DNA of 64,000 bases, from NCBI GenBank assembly GCA_016648135.1, contig JADDOH010023043.1, positions 62,001-126,000 on the forward strand. Direction: 5' to 3'. Source of the DNA: Agrypnia vestita (taxonomy: Eukaryota; Arthropoda; Insecta; Trichoptera; Phryganeidae). The notes below the pieces were generated by a model. That model saw nothing but the letters and a program-made list of their open reading frames with translations. It searched no databases and had not been told where the DNA came from. Positions 35,575-45,975 of the stretch are shown one piece after another (position 1 is the stretch's first letter; each line of letters opens with the position of its first letter). The translations under genes and the position numbers were made by a program.

Positions 35575-35790
35575 GTGGGGTAAATATCCTAATACTGGGG
35601 CAGATCCATCTTTTTTGATGCGTTCCATGTATCTATGAGGAGATAGGTGTCATTTTCGATATGCTTGGCTGCTTTTCTTATTGACACGTTTCCATTTTTT
35701 TATAAAAATTTTTATAAAAGTGTGCCTTCTCAAAAGTTTCTTTGGATGTTTTTCCCCATTTGTATTTCGTTCTCTAGGTTTAACCATTTT
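35575..35790 (-). pseudogene. pogo-like transposase, N-terminal psq helix-turn-helix
   Basis: Minus-strand reading across two frameshifts: KHPKKLLRRHTF- then a segment equivalent to G-MSIRKAAKH-ENDTY, a Y-R--E-IKKDGSAPVLGYLP run. This is the arrangement of the psq DNA-binding domain at the N-terminus of pogo transposases, SIRKAA... followed by G--P-LG. It is the only N-terminal remnant of this element. Confidence 0.65.
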
Positions 35791-36479
35791 TAACAACCAG
35801 GAACCCAAAATGACATTAACTTCCAATTAGATTACATTATTATCTCGAAGGTGTCAATTGTAACATGTTACAATTGACACCCTTTACACTGTTACAATTG
35901 ACACCTTTCGCCACATTGCATTAAGGTTATGTTTTATCTTAAACTATTAAAAAAACCGTTAAAATATATACACATCATGATAATAAACAATATTCTGAAT
36001 ACTAACACACAATAAAACAATAAAAAATACTTACAATTTGACGAATACAAAAAGATGACTATTTAATGATTTTCTTACTTCACTAGGCCGAAATACGATG
36101 ATATCCAATATACCGATACTTTCAAACTGATATTAACGCAAAATGGCGTTCGTTGATAGCTATTGATCCCGTCTAATAGACGGTACTGCTTGTGCCATTA
36201 AAAGACCAATATTTAAAAATATACGGCGACTGTTACAATCGACACCTGTTACTATTGACACCACCTTCCCCTACATATTTTTTTTTATATTAAATTGATT
36301 CTCTATTATAACTTTTTTAGACATTATACTCCCCATAATATGAGCCAAAGCTCGAGCTTATGGGAGGAGTATTTACAAGCTAAATTAAAGTATAAAAGAA
36401 GAACTAAAGAATAAAAGTATAAAAAGAATTAAAGTATAAAGTATAAAAGAAAAACTACAGAATTAAAGTATAAAACAGA

Positions 36480-37567
36480 CATGTGGGCAATGTTACAATT
36501 CATCGTTGTCGAAAATCAAGGATTTGACTTTTTTCTTAAACTGTTCGTATTTTGGAATGTTCTTTTCGTGAAATTTGTTTTGCGACAACAATGTATTGTA
36601 CCATTTAACTCCCAAATATGCATAATGATGTTGTGCCATGGTGGTTCTTAAAGATGGTATCTTTATTTATCCCTTTGTTCTATGTCTACTACTCATACAG
36701 TCTAAGAGGTGAGATTTATTTATAAAATATTCTTTGTATATTTGGCATAGGGAGTTTGTTTTGTATATTTTTGTGAGTGACGGTACATTAAATTCTTGAA
36801 ATATACTTACAGTAGGATAGTTATAAGGTTTTTTGAGAATCGCTTAAATAATTATTTTTTGCATTATGATTAATGGCTGTACGGTGGATTTATAAGCCCC
36901 TCCCCACCCAATAATACCACACTGTAAGAGGGACTACACCAAGGCGTAATGCACCATTTTAATAGTATTTTTTTCAATATAATGCGTAGTTTATAAAAGA
37001 CATGGATCAGTTTTCTCAGTCGTTCCACGGTCAGATTGACATGGTCTTGCAATTTGACATGTTTGTCAATTGTAATTCCCAAATATTTAATGTTAGATTT
37101 ATGATTAATTTTAGTACACTCATTGTTGCATGTTACATTGTTTTTAGAGTTTATATAATGAATCGTTATATTCAGATTTTTGGGAACTTCTTCTTGGAGT
37201 GAGAAAGGGATGAAAAATGTTTTTCCCGAATTGAGTGACAGAAGATTGTCATCGAACCATTCTTAGATGACATTTATGTCATGAATAGCTGCAATACTAA
37301 TCCCATTCAATGTTTTATTTTCAAGATTATTGCAGTATCATCAGCAAAGGCTATAATTTCACCCCGAAGTGATAATTTAAACATTTGATTTATATAAATT
37401 AAAAATAAGATTGGTCCGATGACTGTTCCTTGTGGAATTCCGAATTCCAAAATTTCAGGTTCGCTTATTGAATGTTGTAGTTTGAGATCTTGACTTTTTT
37501 GAGTTAGATTGCTTTGTAGCCAACATCTAAGTTTTCCAACTATGCCATATATTTTATTTATTTTCAT
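36480..37567 (-). pseudogene. Jockey-like non-LTR retrotransposon: palm to C-terminus, decayed
   Basis: The minus-strand frame 37307-37567 gives IYGIVGKLRCWLQSNL, then GIPQGTVIGPILFLIYIN and IIAFADDTAI. The last two are the RT motif with GxPQGS-x-GP-LF and the catalytic FADD box. Further along, 36870-37082 continues with MGITIDKHVKLQDHVN and LRKLIHVFYKLR, the thumb region. To about 36480 the frameshifted remainder resembles the C-terminal domain. Stops and frameshifts make it dead. The upstream end, at 37568, is the axis of a perfect palindrome. Confidence 0.88.
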
Positions 37568-37606
37568 TCAGCAGCAATGAAAATAAATAAAATATATGGC
37601 ATAGTT
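37538..37606. repeat. Perfect 31-bp inverted repeat at the RT 5' break
   Basis: The 31-base arms (37538-37568 and 37576-37606) are exact reverse complements around the 7-base loop CAGCAGC. The left arm is the start of the RT frame in minus sense (ATGAAAATAAATAAAATATA); the right arm is the same coding sequence in plus sense. It is therefore a duplication-inversion at the element's 5' break. A second hairpin follows at about 37629-37668 (CTGTCTCAA/TTGAGACAG). Confidence 0.92.
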
Positions 37607-37899
37607 AGAAAAAATTTAGGGTGGAATATGTCTGTCTCAATAGAATAATCTTTCTTGAGACAGGCATAGTTTACAAATTAGTTGTAGAATTTAGATATTT
37701 ACAGTGTCTATTACGCACGATAACAAGCAATTATGTCATAATTTGAGTTAGAAAGGTAGGCGTATATAAAAAATAGAATAATAATTATACCAAAAATAGT
37801 GAAAAATAATAAAATACAAATAGAAATGAGTAAATAATAATGCATTAGTTTTTTTGGATTAGAACGACAGTTATACTTAAAAGAAACAGAACAGTTATA

Positions 37900-38055
37900 C
37901 TTAAAAGTCTCTCTATCGAAAAAATATTTTGTCACCACCAGGATATGAACCCAAAATTTTCTCTTACTTGAAGTCAGTCGGATGAATCTCATTGGTTTAT
38001 GTTGTAACAATCATGTCGATTGCTTTTTGCTAGGCCCTGCGGGTGTTTAGCTATC
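37900..38055 (-). repeat. SINE-like or Helitron-end-like repeat fragment
   Basis: The minus strand has a B-box-like GGGTTCATATCCTGG and, upstream, CCCGCAGGGCCTAGCA followed by AAGCAATCG. The latter phrase also stands immediately before and in the terminal hairpin of the Helitron at 12835-12860 (CCCGCAGGGCCTAGCAGTAA, then AAGCAATCG). It may be a piece of a non-autonomous Helitron. The tRNA resemblance is weak. Confidence 0.45.
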
Positions 38056-38540
38056 GCCCATTGCCTGCTGCTTTTCATACAATTTGGTTATTTTTTGAAA
38101 CCGGTAATGGCAAAACCGCACACTGCATACAGCGTTTTTGAAGTATTCATAATATAGATGATGCGTTGCCTTGTAGGTAGGTACTATATGCGTTCGAGTT
38201 TCATCCATTTCTACATTTCACATCCTGGCCCTTTTGTTTACTAGGACACTTAAAAATTCTCCACTTTTGCTTAGTGGGGAAATTCACGGAAAAAATGTTG
38301 GATCTAATGTCGCGTGGATCTTTTGTCGCATGGGCTTTTTGTCGTTGGACCAAATATCCGTGGACTTTTTGTGATGTAACTATTGGTAACGGATATTCCC
38401 CTATTTATTTATTTAATATTCACGGAATACCAACAGCACAACAAAGAAGCATAGAAAACATTAATATAATATAGATGGCCAATTACAGGTCTCCACTTTT
38501 AGAAATATGTTAATAATGATAAATATGTTATGAAATAAAC

Positions 38541-38755
38541 TTAGGCATGTTAAGAATAATATAACAAGAAAGAATAAAAATTTAAACAAAAGAAAAATAG
38601 ATACTTAATTAGTAAGCAGAAAAATATAGGCATGTTAAGAATAATACAACAAGAAAGAATAAAAAATTTAAGCAAAAGAAAAATAACTTAATTATTAACA
38701 GAAAAACTTAGGCATGTTAAGAATAATACAACAAGAAAGAATAATATATTTTTTA
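38541..38755 (+). repeat. Three-copy tandem repeat, ~84-bp unit
   Basis: TAGGCATGTTAAGAATAAT, then ACAAGAAAGAATAAAAA and CAAAAGAAAAATA starts at 38541, 38626 and 38708 (periods 85 and 82). The third unit is partial. A-rich, non-coding. Confidence 0.85.
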
Positions 38756-39706
38756 AAATTATAACATATTTTTACATTGTACTTTAATGTCACACTAGGA
38801 ATATCTATCAGGATCTTTAGAGAACTGTTGATAACTTGTACGTTAAATTAAAAATAATAATAAAAATCACGTAAATGATTTTTTAAAATATTTTTATGTT
38901 ACCGTGTAACGAGTAATTGTACTTAGAAGAAAGCTGAACCAAAAAACTATATATTATATAAGTATAATCACTGCCCGGATTGTAATATTATTCAATCGGA
39001 AGTGAGCTGTAAAAAGTTATAGTGATACTATCAGTCCTAGACAGAATAGAGTAACTAACGAACTTTTATTAATCAATGTCAAAAAAATATTTGCAAAAAA
39101 GAAATCAGTTGACCACTTACACTTACGACAATCCACCTTAAAATTAAATAAAGAAAAAACACAAATTCTCAAGCAATAATATTTAGTATCTGCTTTGTGT
39201 GTACATCTATGGAAATCATAGTGTGCGTGTTTGACTGGGAAGCTTTTGTTTAGTATTCATTGTGCGCGCACAAGAAATGTAGTTTAAAAACCGTTTTGTT
39301 CAAATAATTGCACTTTTAGCCCTGGTAGAACAACAGTAAATCAAATGAATTGTACAAATCTATTCTACGCACCCTAGAACTAGTAGGGTAATTACAATTC
39401 ATTGCGCAATCGAACAAAAGTGTTTAATAATAACACAGTAAGTATGATGTATGTATATCCGAGTTATTATTTAAATTGGATTTAACTGTAATTTATCGTG
39501 TTTGTGTATACAAAAGTGCTTTTGAACGTGCTTTTCTATTGTATAATTATACCCACTGCCTACCTGTAAACTGGGTTTATTCGCAGTTTGCATGAGCCAA
39601 GACACACCTATACGAAGATTAGTGATTAGTATTAGCTACCTGCAGGTTTATAGCAACTGTTCCTCGTTAGCGCAAGTATAATACTCCGTGTCCACGGTGA
39701 GATATA

Positions 39707-39818
39707 TTTCAGAGATTTAGCACCTAGATTCAGATCTCTCCATGAACACACAAATGAACAGTGGCAGTATCAGTGTATCTTTTTATCAACTGAGACAGAT
39801 CAAAAGTATTCAGACACC
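39707..39818 (+). repeat. 112-bp direct repeat, left copy
   Basis: TTTCAGAGATTTAGCACCTA to TATTCAGACACC is repeated at 41006-41117 with only a few substitutions (e.g. AATGAACAG/AATCAACAG). The copies are 1.3 kb apart and bracket the TIR element at 39855-40615 and the CCTAA-like tract. Confidence 0.9.
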
Positions 39819-39854
39819 TACACAATAGGCATGATGACAGAATTAAAGAATTAA

Positions 39855-40615
39855 GCCATGTATTCACTAGGGGACAAATTGTCCCTCAACAGCACGCGCG
39901 GCATAGAGTCTACGTGACGTTGCAACGTCGTGCACTGTTCCGCGACCTCGCGCACAACATAGCGCGGCATTTCTACGTGCCGTGGCAACGTTGCCATGCG
40001 CACGGTACCCGAGCGTACTCACTGCAACATTCCGCGGAGCGTCAGTACCACGTGGTATGTTTACAAGTGAATACGCATGCGCTGTATCTGTCAAGATGAC
40101 AATGCGGGGAAACGAAATCGTTCTCGAACTCATCGAGCTGTATCGATCGAAGATCGCATAGAATGTCTGTCCTTCTTTCTCTTTGCAGTAAATAATTTCG
40201 CATTCTCCTCTTTTTTCTCCTCTTACTTTTCGATAAACTCATTAACATAAACAGATACGCGGCTATCATCATAACCTCATAGGGCGATATATTTCCGCGA
40301 CGTCTGGAAAACAATAATTATTTGCAAAAAGGACCTTGTTTTTAATAATATTCAATTTACTACAGTAAAACCTCGTTAATTTGCAATTGCGACCCAAAAA
40401 AACATTTCGAATTGCGCGGAACCCCGTTTTCGCCAAATGAGATACCGCAGCTGTCATCCATAACCTCATCGGATGACATTTCCGCGACAAGATATGCGAG
40501 TCCCGGTGTGTACACGTCAAATGACCGCGTCATTGTCCCCGAAACATGAGCGTAGATGTTGATGGGACATGTCGAGCGGAATGTTTCGCGATTTGTCCCC
40601 TAGTGAATACATGGC
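39855..40615. mobile_element. TIR DNA element, 761 bp, superfamily uncertain
   Basis: The ends GCCATGTATTCACTAGGGGA plus CAAAT are perfect inverted repeats (25 bp). The flanks are TTAA on the left and TTTAAAG on the right, so a TTAA duplication with one extra base (piggyBac/Kolobok-like) or a longer AT-rich duplication are both possible. The GC-rich interior has two 12-bp palindromes (ACGTTGCAACGT at about 39923, GGCAACGTTGCC at about 39984) and direct repeats of TATCATCATAACCTCAT / TGTCATCCATAACCTCAT (about 40264, 40452). The insert near 40365, ACAGTAAAACCTCGTTAAT, resembles a Tigger-type terminal sequence. No transposase. Confidence 0.75.
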
Positions 40616-40734
40616 TTTAAAGAATAAGTGATCTTGGAATAATCCAAGAATATGGTCCCGTTGTTCATACAATGAAAATAAGTATTTCACTATATAATTT
40701 AATGTCCTGTTAATTTAATCTAACTAAAATCGTA

Positions 40735-40825
40735 ATCTAAATTAAACAAACCAAACCTAATAACCTAACCTAACCAAACCTAATAACCTAACCAAACCAA
40801 ACCTAATAACCTAACCTAACCCCAT
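40735..40825 (-). repeat. Degenerate TTAGG-like tract, copy 1
   Basis: The minus strand reads TTAGGTTAGGTTATTAGGTT and TTTGG variants over about 80 bases. It ends in GGTTTGTTTAATTTAGATTA, homologous to the end of the tract at 45880-45975. TTAGG is the ancestral arthropod telomere unit, but the interruptions and shared flank mark this as an interspersed repeat. Confidence 0.7.
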
Positions 40826-41005
40826 ACATTGCCTATGAAATGTCGAAATGTCGCATTTCTCGAAACTTTAAAGTGTAATATCTTATTTAATACTTACTTT
40901 TTAAACGTAAATTATCTTTCATTTTGTTATTCGCACATTCAATAATATAGTGAAATAATCATTTTCGTTATATATTCAATGGAATCATTATCTTGGATTT
41001 GGCCA

Positions 41006-41117
41006 TTTCAGAGATTTAGCACCTAGATTCAGATCTCTCCATGAACACACAAATCAACAGTGGCAGTATCAGTGTATCTTTTTATCAACTGAGATGGATT
41101 AAAAGTATTCAGACACC
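41006..41117 (+). repeat. 112-bp direct repeat, right copy
   Basis: Partner of 39707-39818. The flanks of the two copies differ, so the unit itself ends close to TTTCAGAG and GACACC. Confidence 0.9.
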
Positions 41118-42454
41118 AAAGAAAATATTTTGAAAGGATTCTAAAAATGATCCAGTTTTAATATACACATTTAAATAAAATAAAAGTGTAAAATTGTGCA
41201 ATCCGCCATTTTAACTGAAACAACGGTCAGAGTGAATGAAGTCACGCCTCAGTACCCATCACCATGTCTTTAAACCGTTGCCATAGACAGAATGTTTACT
41301 GAGGCTTGACGTCACGTAGATGACATGGCAGCTGCGGGAGTTTTTGTGAAAATGCATTTATTACCGTAAAAACTTAGTTTATTACTGAAATAATATTATT
41401 TTCGGTAATAGACGTGTAGCTACAATATAAAATGTTATTTCAAAACCATCATGCCTATTATAGATACTCATTGAAACAATTCTAAAGTGACTTAAAGCAT
41501 TTAGGATGTGGATTTACATATGGGTTTTAAAAATAAGCTGGATTTACAGGGTAAAATGACAATATAATGAATAAAGCTGAAAATCGAGAGGTATATAATT
41601 CCAAAGAATTTCATGAGAACAATTCCGAACAAAAAAAAAAACGGGCGAGACTTACAGTAGTCGCATACGATGTGTAACATTTGACATCTCACAATTAAAA
41701 ATATAAATTGAGCTGAAACAGAAATTAACATCAAAATTTAAAAAAGCTAATACTTAGGTATATATTTATTAATTAGTAAATACGTATGTGCATTTATTTA
41801 TTATTGAATTTTACCGGATTAGGTAGGTATCTGCATACGCATTTTTATTTCGAAATGTGTTTGGTCAATTATATGCTTTTATTTATTTTCATAGATGGCG
41901 GTAGTGTGCCACTATACATATCGTAGAAAACTTTGAATAAATATAAAATAATCACATAAACTACACAAAATATGAGAATGTAAATCGTAAAGGGTATTGT
42001 TTACTTTAATGTAAAAAAAATGAAGTATTTATTGGATAGTTTCGAAGACATATGTCAACATATATCAAAGATACAACATTCACACGCTTGACACCAGCCA
42101 TGCAACATATATACAAAATCAGAAGCTTGAAGTTGGGTGTTGGAAGTGTGCGTCTTCGCTGTGATGGCACTTGCTGGGCATTGATTTGTTTATAAACCAT
42201 ATTTTTTTTCTATCGCGCGCGCTCATTGGTCAAATGAATTTGACCAATTTCCGTTCTTTTCCACGAAATCACTGCCACAGATTGCAGGAAAGCGAGAGGA
42301 AAGATGTTACACATCAAAAAAAAAATATCTCTGAGATTTTCTCGAGACGCTATCTCTTCTAGGGATACGGGTCCAAACGGTTAATTTATAGACGTCGATG
42401 GTTTATATAGCATGGATGGTGTATGTGTTTATAAATGTGTTAGAATGAATTTTA

Positions 42455-42590
42455 TGTCAGATTTAAGAGGTGGAATTGTTAGGGTTATAATTATTATATA
42501 ATTAATATAATAGGGTCATATATATTTATATATAGAATATAGATAATATATATATTATATAGATATATATATATATAGTTTTTTATTTAA
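42455..42590. repeat. AT microsatellite-like tract
   Basis: Interrupted (TA)n from about 42490 to 42580. It is followed to about 42830 by A-rich repeats of AATAATACAG and AATAATAGTTAAA. Confidence 0.8.
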
Positions 42591-42985
42591 CGCCCTTATG
42601 GGCTTTTACAAATATACAGAATAAATTTTTTTAAAAATAACATAAGACAGTTAAAATAATAATACAGTTAAAAGTTACAATAATAATAGTTAAAAGGTAA
42701 TAATGATAATAATACAGAAAAACATGAGACAGATAAAATAATAATACAGTAGGTACAAATAATAATAGTTAAAGGTAAAATAATAATACAGAAAAATTTA
42801 TTGTCCATTTCCATTTCGTTGAGATGTAAACAATTGTATCAGCTTTGTCCTATACACAGTTATACTATCAGCAAAAATGTCAGAAAATATATATATATAA
42901 TATATTAAGGTTATAATTAAGACATTTTTCAAAAAAATATTGATTGTATTATTTGTATATATCTACTTATATTATTTAATTAATT

Positions 42986-43027
42986 ACGCCAACATGTTTC
43001 GGAAATACCTTTCCATCATCAGGGTGT
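42986..43027 (-). ncRNA. Hammerhead ribozyme motif (family E, minus arm)
   Basis: Minus strand: CTGATGA (43022-43016), unpaired T, stem II GGAAA/TTTCC with loop GGTA, GAAAC (43000-42996), palindromic stem III ACATGT, then T and predicted cleavage. Stem I ACACC against GGCGT pairs at four of five positions, with C opposite A in the middle. Confidence 0.7.
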
Positions 43028-43061
43028 TGTATATTTATATTGTTATTAACTTAGTTATACA

Positions 43062-43104
43062 ACACCCTGATGATGGAAAGGTATTTCCGAAACATGTTGG
43101 TGTA
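43062..43104 (+). ncRNA. Hammerhead ribozyme motif (family E, plus arm; best preserved)
   Basis: CTGATGA (43067-43073), unpaired T, perfect 5-bp stem II GGAAA (43075-43079)/TTTCC (43084-43088) with loop GGTA, GAAAC (43089-43093). Stem III is self-complementary ACATGT (43092-43097), cleavage is predicted after T 43098, and 5-bp stem I is ACACC (43062-43066)/GGTGT (43099-43103). All conserved core positions of a type I hammerhead are present. The loopless stem III implies action as a dimer or on tandem transcripts. Confidence 0.82.
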
Positions 43105-43419
43105 ATTAATCAAATAATATAATTAAATATATACAAATAATACAACCAATATTTTTTTTAAATGTCAATCTACAATGTTGCTGAATCAATTGAAAAAATA
43201 AGTAATTTTTCTTTTTGAAATGTACTGCAGTATCTTAAAATATCATTTCTAAGTTATTTTCACAATTTGTAGAACTGATTACCTCATAATTTATAGGAGA
43301 ATTCACAGGGGAATAAGTTTTATAATTATTTATGCGGAAAAGACGTGTGTGGCTTGAATGGCAAGTTGGAGTATGAAAGTTCAACTTATTCAGGGCAGTC
43401 GATATTATTGCGCAATATA

Positions 43420-43860
43420 TTCAAGTGAAGCCTGGAATTGGCAAAAAAAGAACGAAAGTAGACTGAATGCGGTAGAAATACGGTCGCTTGGACCGTGTAT
43501 GTGTGTCTATGTGAAAATCTTTGAACGATAGAGTAGAGAACGAACGAATCAGAAGTGAATGTAATGCTGGCTGTAGCGCAAAATATAGAATAAAGAAAGG
43601 AGTGAGGAAAGGATGGTAAAGAAAATTTACGAGGCGAGTGTTGAAGGCAGAAGAAACAGAGGGCGTCCGCGGAAGACCTGGCATGACCAAATAAATCAAA
43701 TTCTTGAGGATGGTCTTGTTAGAAGCTTCAACAACCGAAGAGAGTGCATGAGATGTATGAAAGTGAATGAAGCAAAAGTGGTGTGCCAGGACAGAAGAGT
43801 GTGGCGTTCTATCCTCTCTGCCTACATCTATGGGAAACGGCGTGATGGTGAATAGTATAG
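43420..43860 (+). pseudogene. Non-LTR element R1-C, C-terminal region, collinear copy
   Basis: Plus strand: SEAWNWQKKNESRLNAVEIRSL, then frameshifted V-VKI-DRVRNE residues, then the open frame 43613-43855 with EGRRNRGRPRKTWHDQIN, ILEDGLVRS, NNRRECMR-MKVNEAKVVCQ, DRRVWRSILSAY. The order matches RTE-like polyprotein ends: EAW-W------RL-A-E--SLR, R-RG-PR-TW-DQI, then VCQDR--WRS--SAY. 5'-truncated and frameshifted. It contains an IYG repeat-terminus instead of the usual HP-G. Confidence 0.8.
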
Positions 43861-43967
43861 TTAGTTATATTCTAAAAAATATTAGTCATTCGATATGGTG
43901 TAAACGATACTTAAAGGAATTACATGGATGTGTGAACATTTTATGTATACATACGCGTAGATACTAA

Positions 43968-44475
43968 TATACAGAGGTAAAGTTTGTAGGTTTGGATGTA
44001 GGAGGTTATCTCCGAAACTACTCATCCGACATAAAAAATTCTTTTACCAATATTTAGAATGGACTTTCAGGGTGGACATAAGATATGTATTATCCCATTA
44101 AAATAAAAGGGCTTCTCGTGGTGACCTATTTTACATCTAAAGTTGATGAAAAAACGATCGAGCGATGCGTTTTATACGAACGCTGCTTTAACGGTAAGAG
44201 ATATTTAAGTAATTACTGTAAAGAAGTTGTGAAAGAAAATACTTTCTATGAAGAATGTTATAAAAATGCAATTCATTTTTATGCATATAACTAGCCGTCA
44301 AAAATGACGACCTTTTACATATCGGTTCCTAAAGAATATGTATTTATGTAAAAAAAAAGAAAAGAAAATATTAAAAAAAAAAGAAAACGAAGGAAAAAGA
44401 AAAAAAGTTTTGATAAAATAAGTTACGGGCGGCATAGGCAGAGACAGAGAGGCAACGAAATTATTTTTAATGAAA
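43968..44475 (+). repeat. Interspersed repeat Y, copy 1
   Basis: Begins TACTAATATACAGAGGTAAA, then CTCCGAAACTAC, AAAAATTCTTTTACCAATAT, TGGTGACCTATTTT and CGATCGAGCGATGCGTTTTA, which match 61977-62300 block by block. After CTAGCCGTCAAAAATGACGA it runs to GGTTCCTAAAGAATATGTAT and ends with GGCAACGAAATTATTTTT. The whole is probably a 3'-end family of a retroelement. The short open frame at 44085-44294 (CVLYERCFNGKRY) is not a recognised protein. Confidence 0.7.
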
Positions 44476-45554
44476 TTTAAAAGAAATGAAATTTTAATAA
44501 ATATTATTAAGTTCTACAGTTATTTTAAATGTGAAGATGTTTCGTCTCGTAATTAATAATATTATTTATTACATTTTAATATATTTTAAATTTAATTAAA
44601 AATAAACAAGGAGACCGTAATCACAACCTTTACGCTTAGGTCACGGTTAGAAAATAATGGTCTCATTCTGAGAAACGCACTTCTCGCCATCTCTTCTTGA
44701 GCTTTTACTTCTTGAGATGGATCCCAGCTCTCGTTCACCCATGCACCTAAGTACTTGTATTGCGTGACTCTTTCTATTGGTTATAGGTTAGGATTTTTTT
44801 ATTAGATAAAATTAGCTTATTTAGGTTTAATCAGATTTGTTTTGGTTATTTTGTATTTTTATTTGATTTGATAAACTTGGTTGACGGTCCCTCGAGCGTG
44901 TAATACATGCTCGTCGTAGACACACGATGTTGACCTTGGAACCCGTGCACTCGCCATAAACCTGTTAAACTTGTTTTCATATTATACTCAATACTGTTTA
45001 CAATTTATTTATCTTTAAGACACTTTTTATTATTAATTAATTTATTTTTATCATTAATTGTATACTATGTAAAAACTTATTAATTTATTTATTTAAAAAA
45101 AATTATTGATATGCGATGTAGGTATATTTATGTAAAATAATTGTATGTAAGAAAAAAAATTGAGCTACTTATTGATCTGCGATATTTTTATATTTTATCA
45201 TTTATTATTTTTCATTATTAATTATTAATAAACCGTAAAAAATGTTTAAGTGTATTATATTATATCATAAAAAATTCTTCGAGATGATGCAAGACAAAAA
45301 AACTTCATTGGCTTCAAAAAAGTACAAGGTAAAAGAATATATATTAAAACTATGTACCTAATCTTACATTAATTTATAATTATCATGTATCACTTGTAAA
45401 AATCATGCAATACTCTATAATGACCCACTCTGTAATCTTCGTAATAAAATAAAAATTATTACTTATAAAAAATATTGTAAAATAACTTGTCAAACAATAT
45501 TGAAGGCAATAGCAGTTTGGCACAACATATATGTACGTAATGTATATCAAAAAT

Positions 45555-45720
45555 AAATAAATATTTTAAAAAATGAGGGTAAACACAACAAACACCGTTT
45601 AATTCGTTTATTAGAACGTTTTCGAGAAATCTCGACAATTCTAACTCTAACAATTCAAAATAAATATATAGTGGAATAAAACAGTGTTGTGTTTACTCTC
45701 ATTTTTTAAAATATTAAAAA
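45555..45720. repeat. Inverted-repeat-flanked decayed hammerhead-like segment
   Basis: The arms AATATTTTAAAAAATGAGGG plus TAAACACAAC (about 45558-45590) and their reverse complement (about 45685-45716) enclose, on the minus strand, GTCGAGATTTCTCGAAAACG followed by TTCTAATAAACG. The stem CGAGA/TCTCG before AAAACG mimics stem II plus GAAAC, but CTGATGA is not recognisable. It is a possible decayed relative of the ribozyme repeats. Confidence 0.45.
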
Positions 45721-45879
45721 GGAATTTCCACAATGTTACAAACAAAAAACTTGAAAAATAAAATTCAAATGTTCACAAAATACAAACTTACATTTTAATG
45801 TCACTAAAGGACCACCTATAAGGGTCATCAATGACCTGTTGACGGTGTGTATGTTAAAAAAATAAACAAATAAATATAG

Positions 45880-45975
45880 GTTAGGATTTATTTGTTAGAT
45901 GAAATTAACTTAGGTTTGATTAGGTTAGGTTATTAGGTTAGGTTATTAGGTTTGGTTTGTTTGGTTTAGGTTACG
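45880..45975 (+). repeat. Degenerate TTAGG-like tract, copy 2
   Basis: TTAGGTTAGGTTATTAGGTT repeats, then GGTTTGTTTGGTTTAGGTTA. It is homologous in reverse to 40735-40825, including the flank TTACGATT. A third partial relative (GGTTATAGGTTAGGATTT) is near 44778. Confidence 0.7.

Larger units (their letters stand above)
34240..36271 (-). mobile_element. pogo-like DNA transposon, 2.03 kb, defective
   Basis: Terminal inverted repeats GGGGAAGGTGGTGTCAA(A/T)AGTAACA match at 24 of 25 positions and are flanked on both sides by TA, the duplication of the Tc1/mariner/pogo group. Subterminal copies of GGTGTCAATTGTAACA occur at 34445, 34466, 35850, 35866 (inverted) and about 35891 and 36230 (inverted). 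On the minus strand there is a psq-type helix-turn-helix near 35575-35790 and a C-terminal zinc finger at 34690-34919. The DDE core between them is gone, and a non-LTR fragment occupies the gap (35073-35520). Confidence 0.85.
42921..43166. repeat. ~110-bp near-perfect inverted repeat carrying a ribozyme in each arm
   Basis: Left arm 42921-43033 and right arm 43056-43166 are reverse complements with few mismatches, around a 22-base loop. Shared blocks are ATATTGATTGTATTATTTGT (ATATTGGTTG... in the other arm), AACATGTTTCGGAAATACCT and CATCATCAGGGTGTTGTATA. Each arm encodes a hammerhead motif, one per strand. It looks like two terminal segments of a Penelope-like element joined head to head. Confidence 0.9.

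Noticed and set aside
40735..40825. True telomere or chromosome end
   Set aside because: The TTAGG units are interrupted and embedded. A homologous tract with the same flank lies at 45880-45975, so it is an interspersed repeat.
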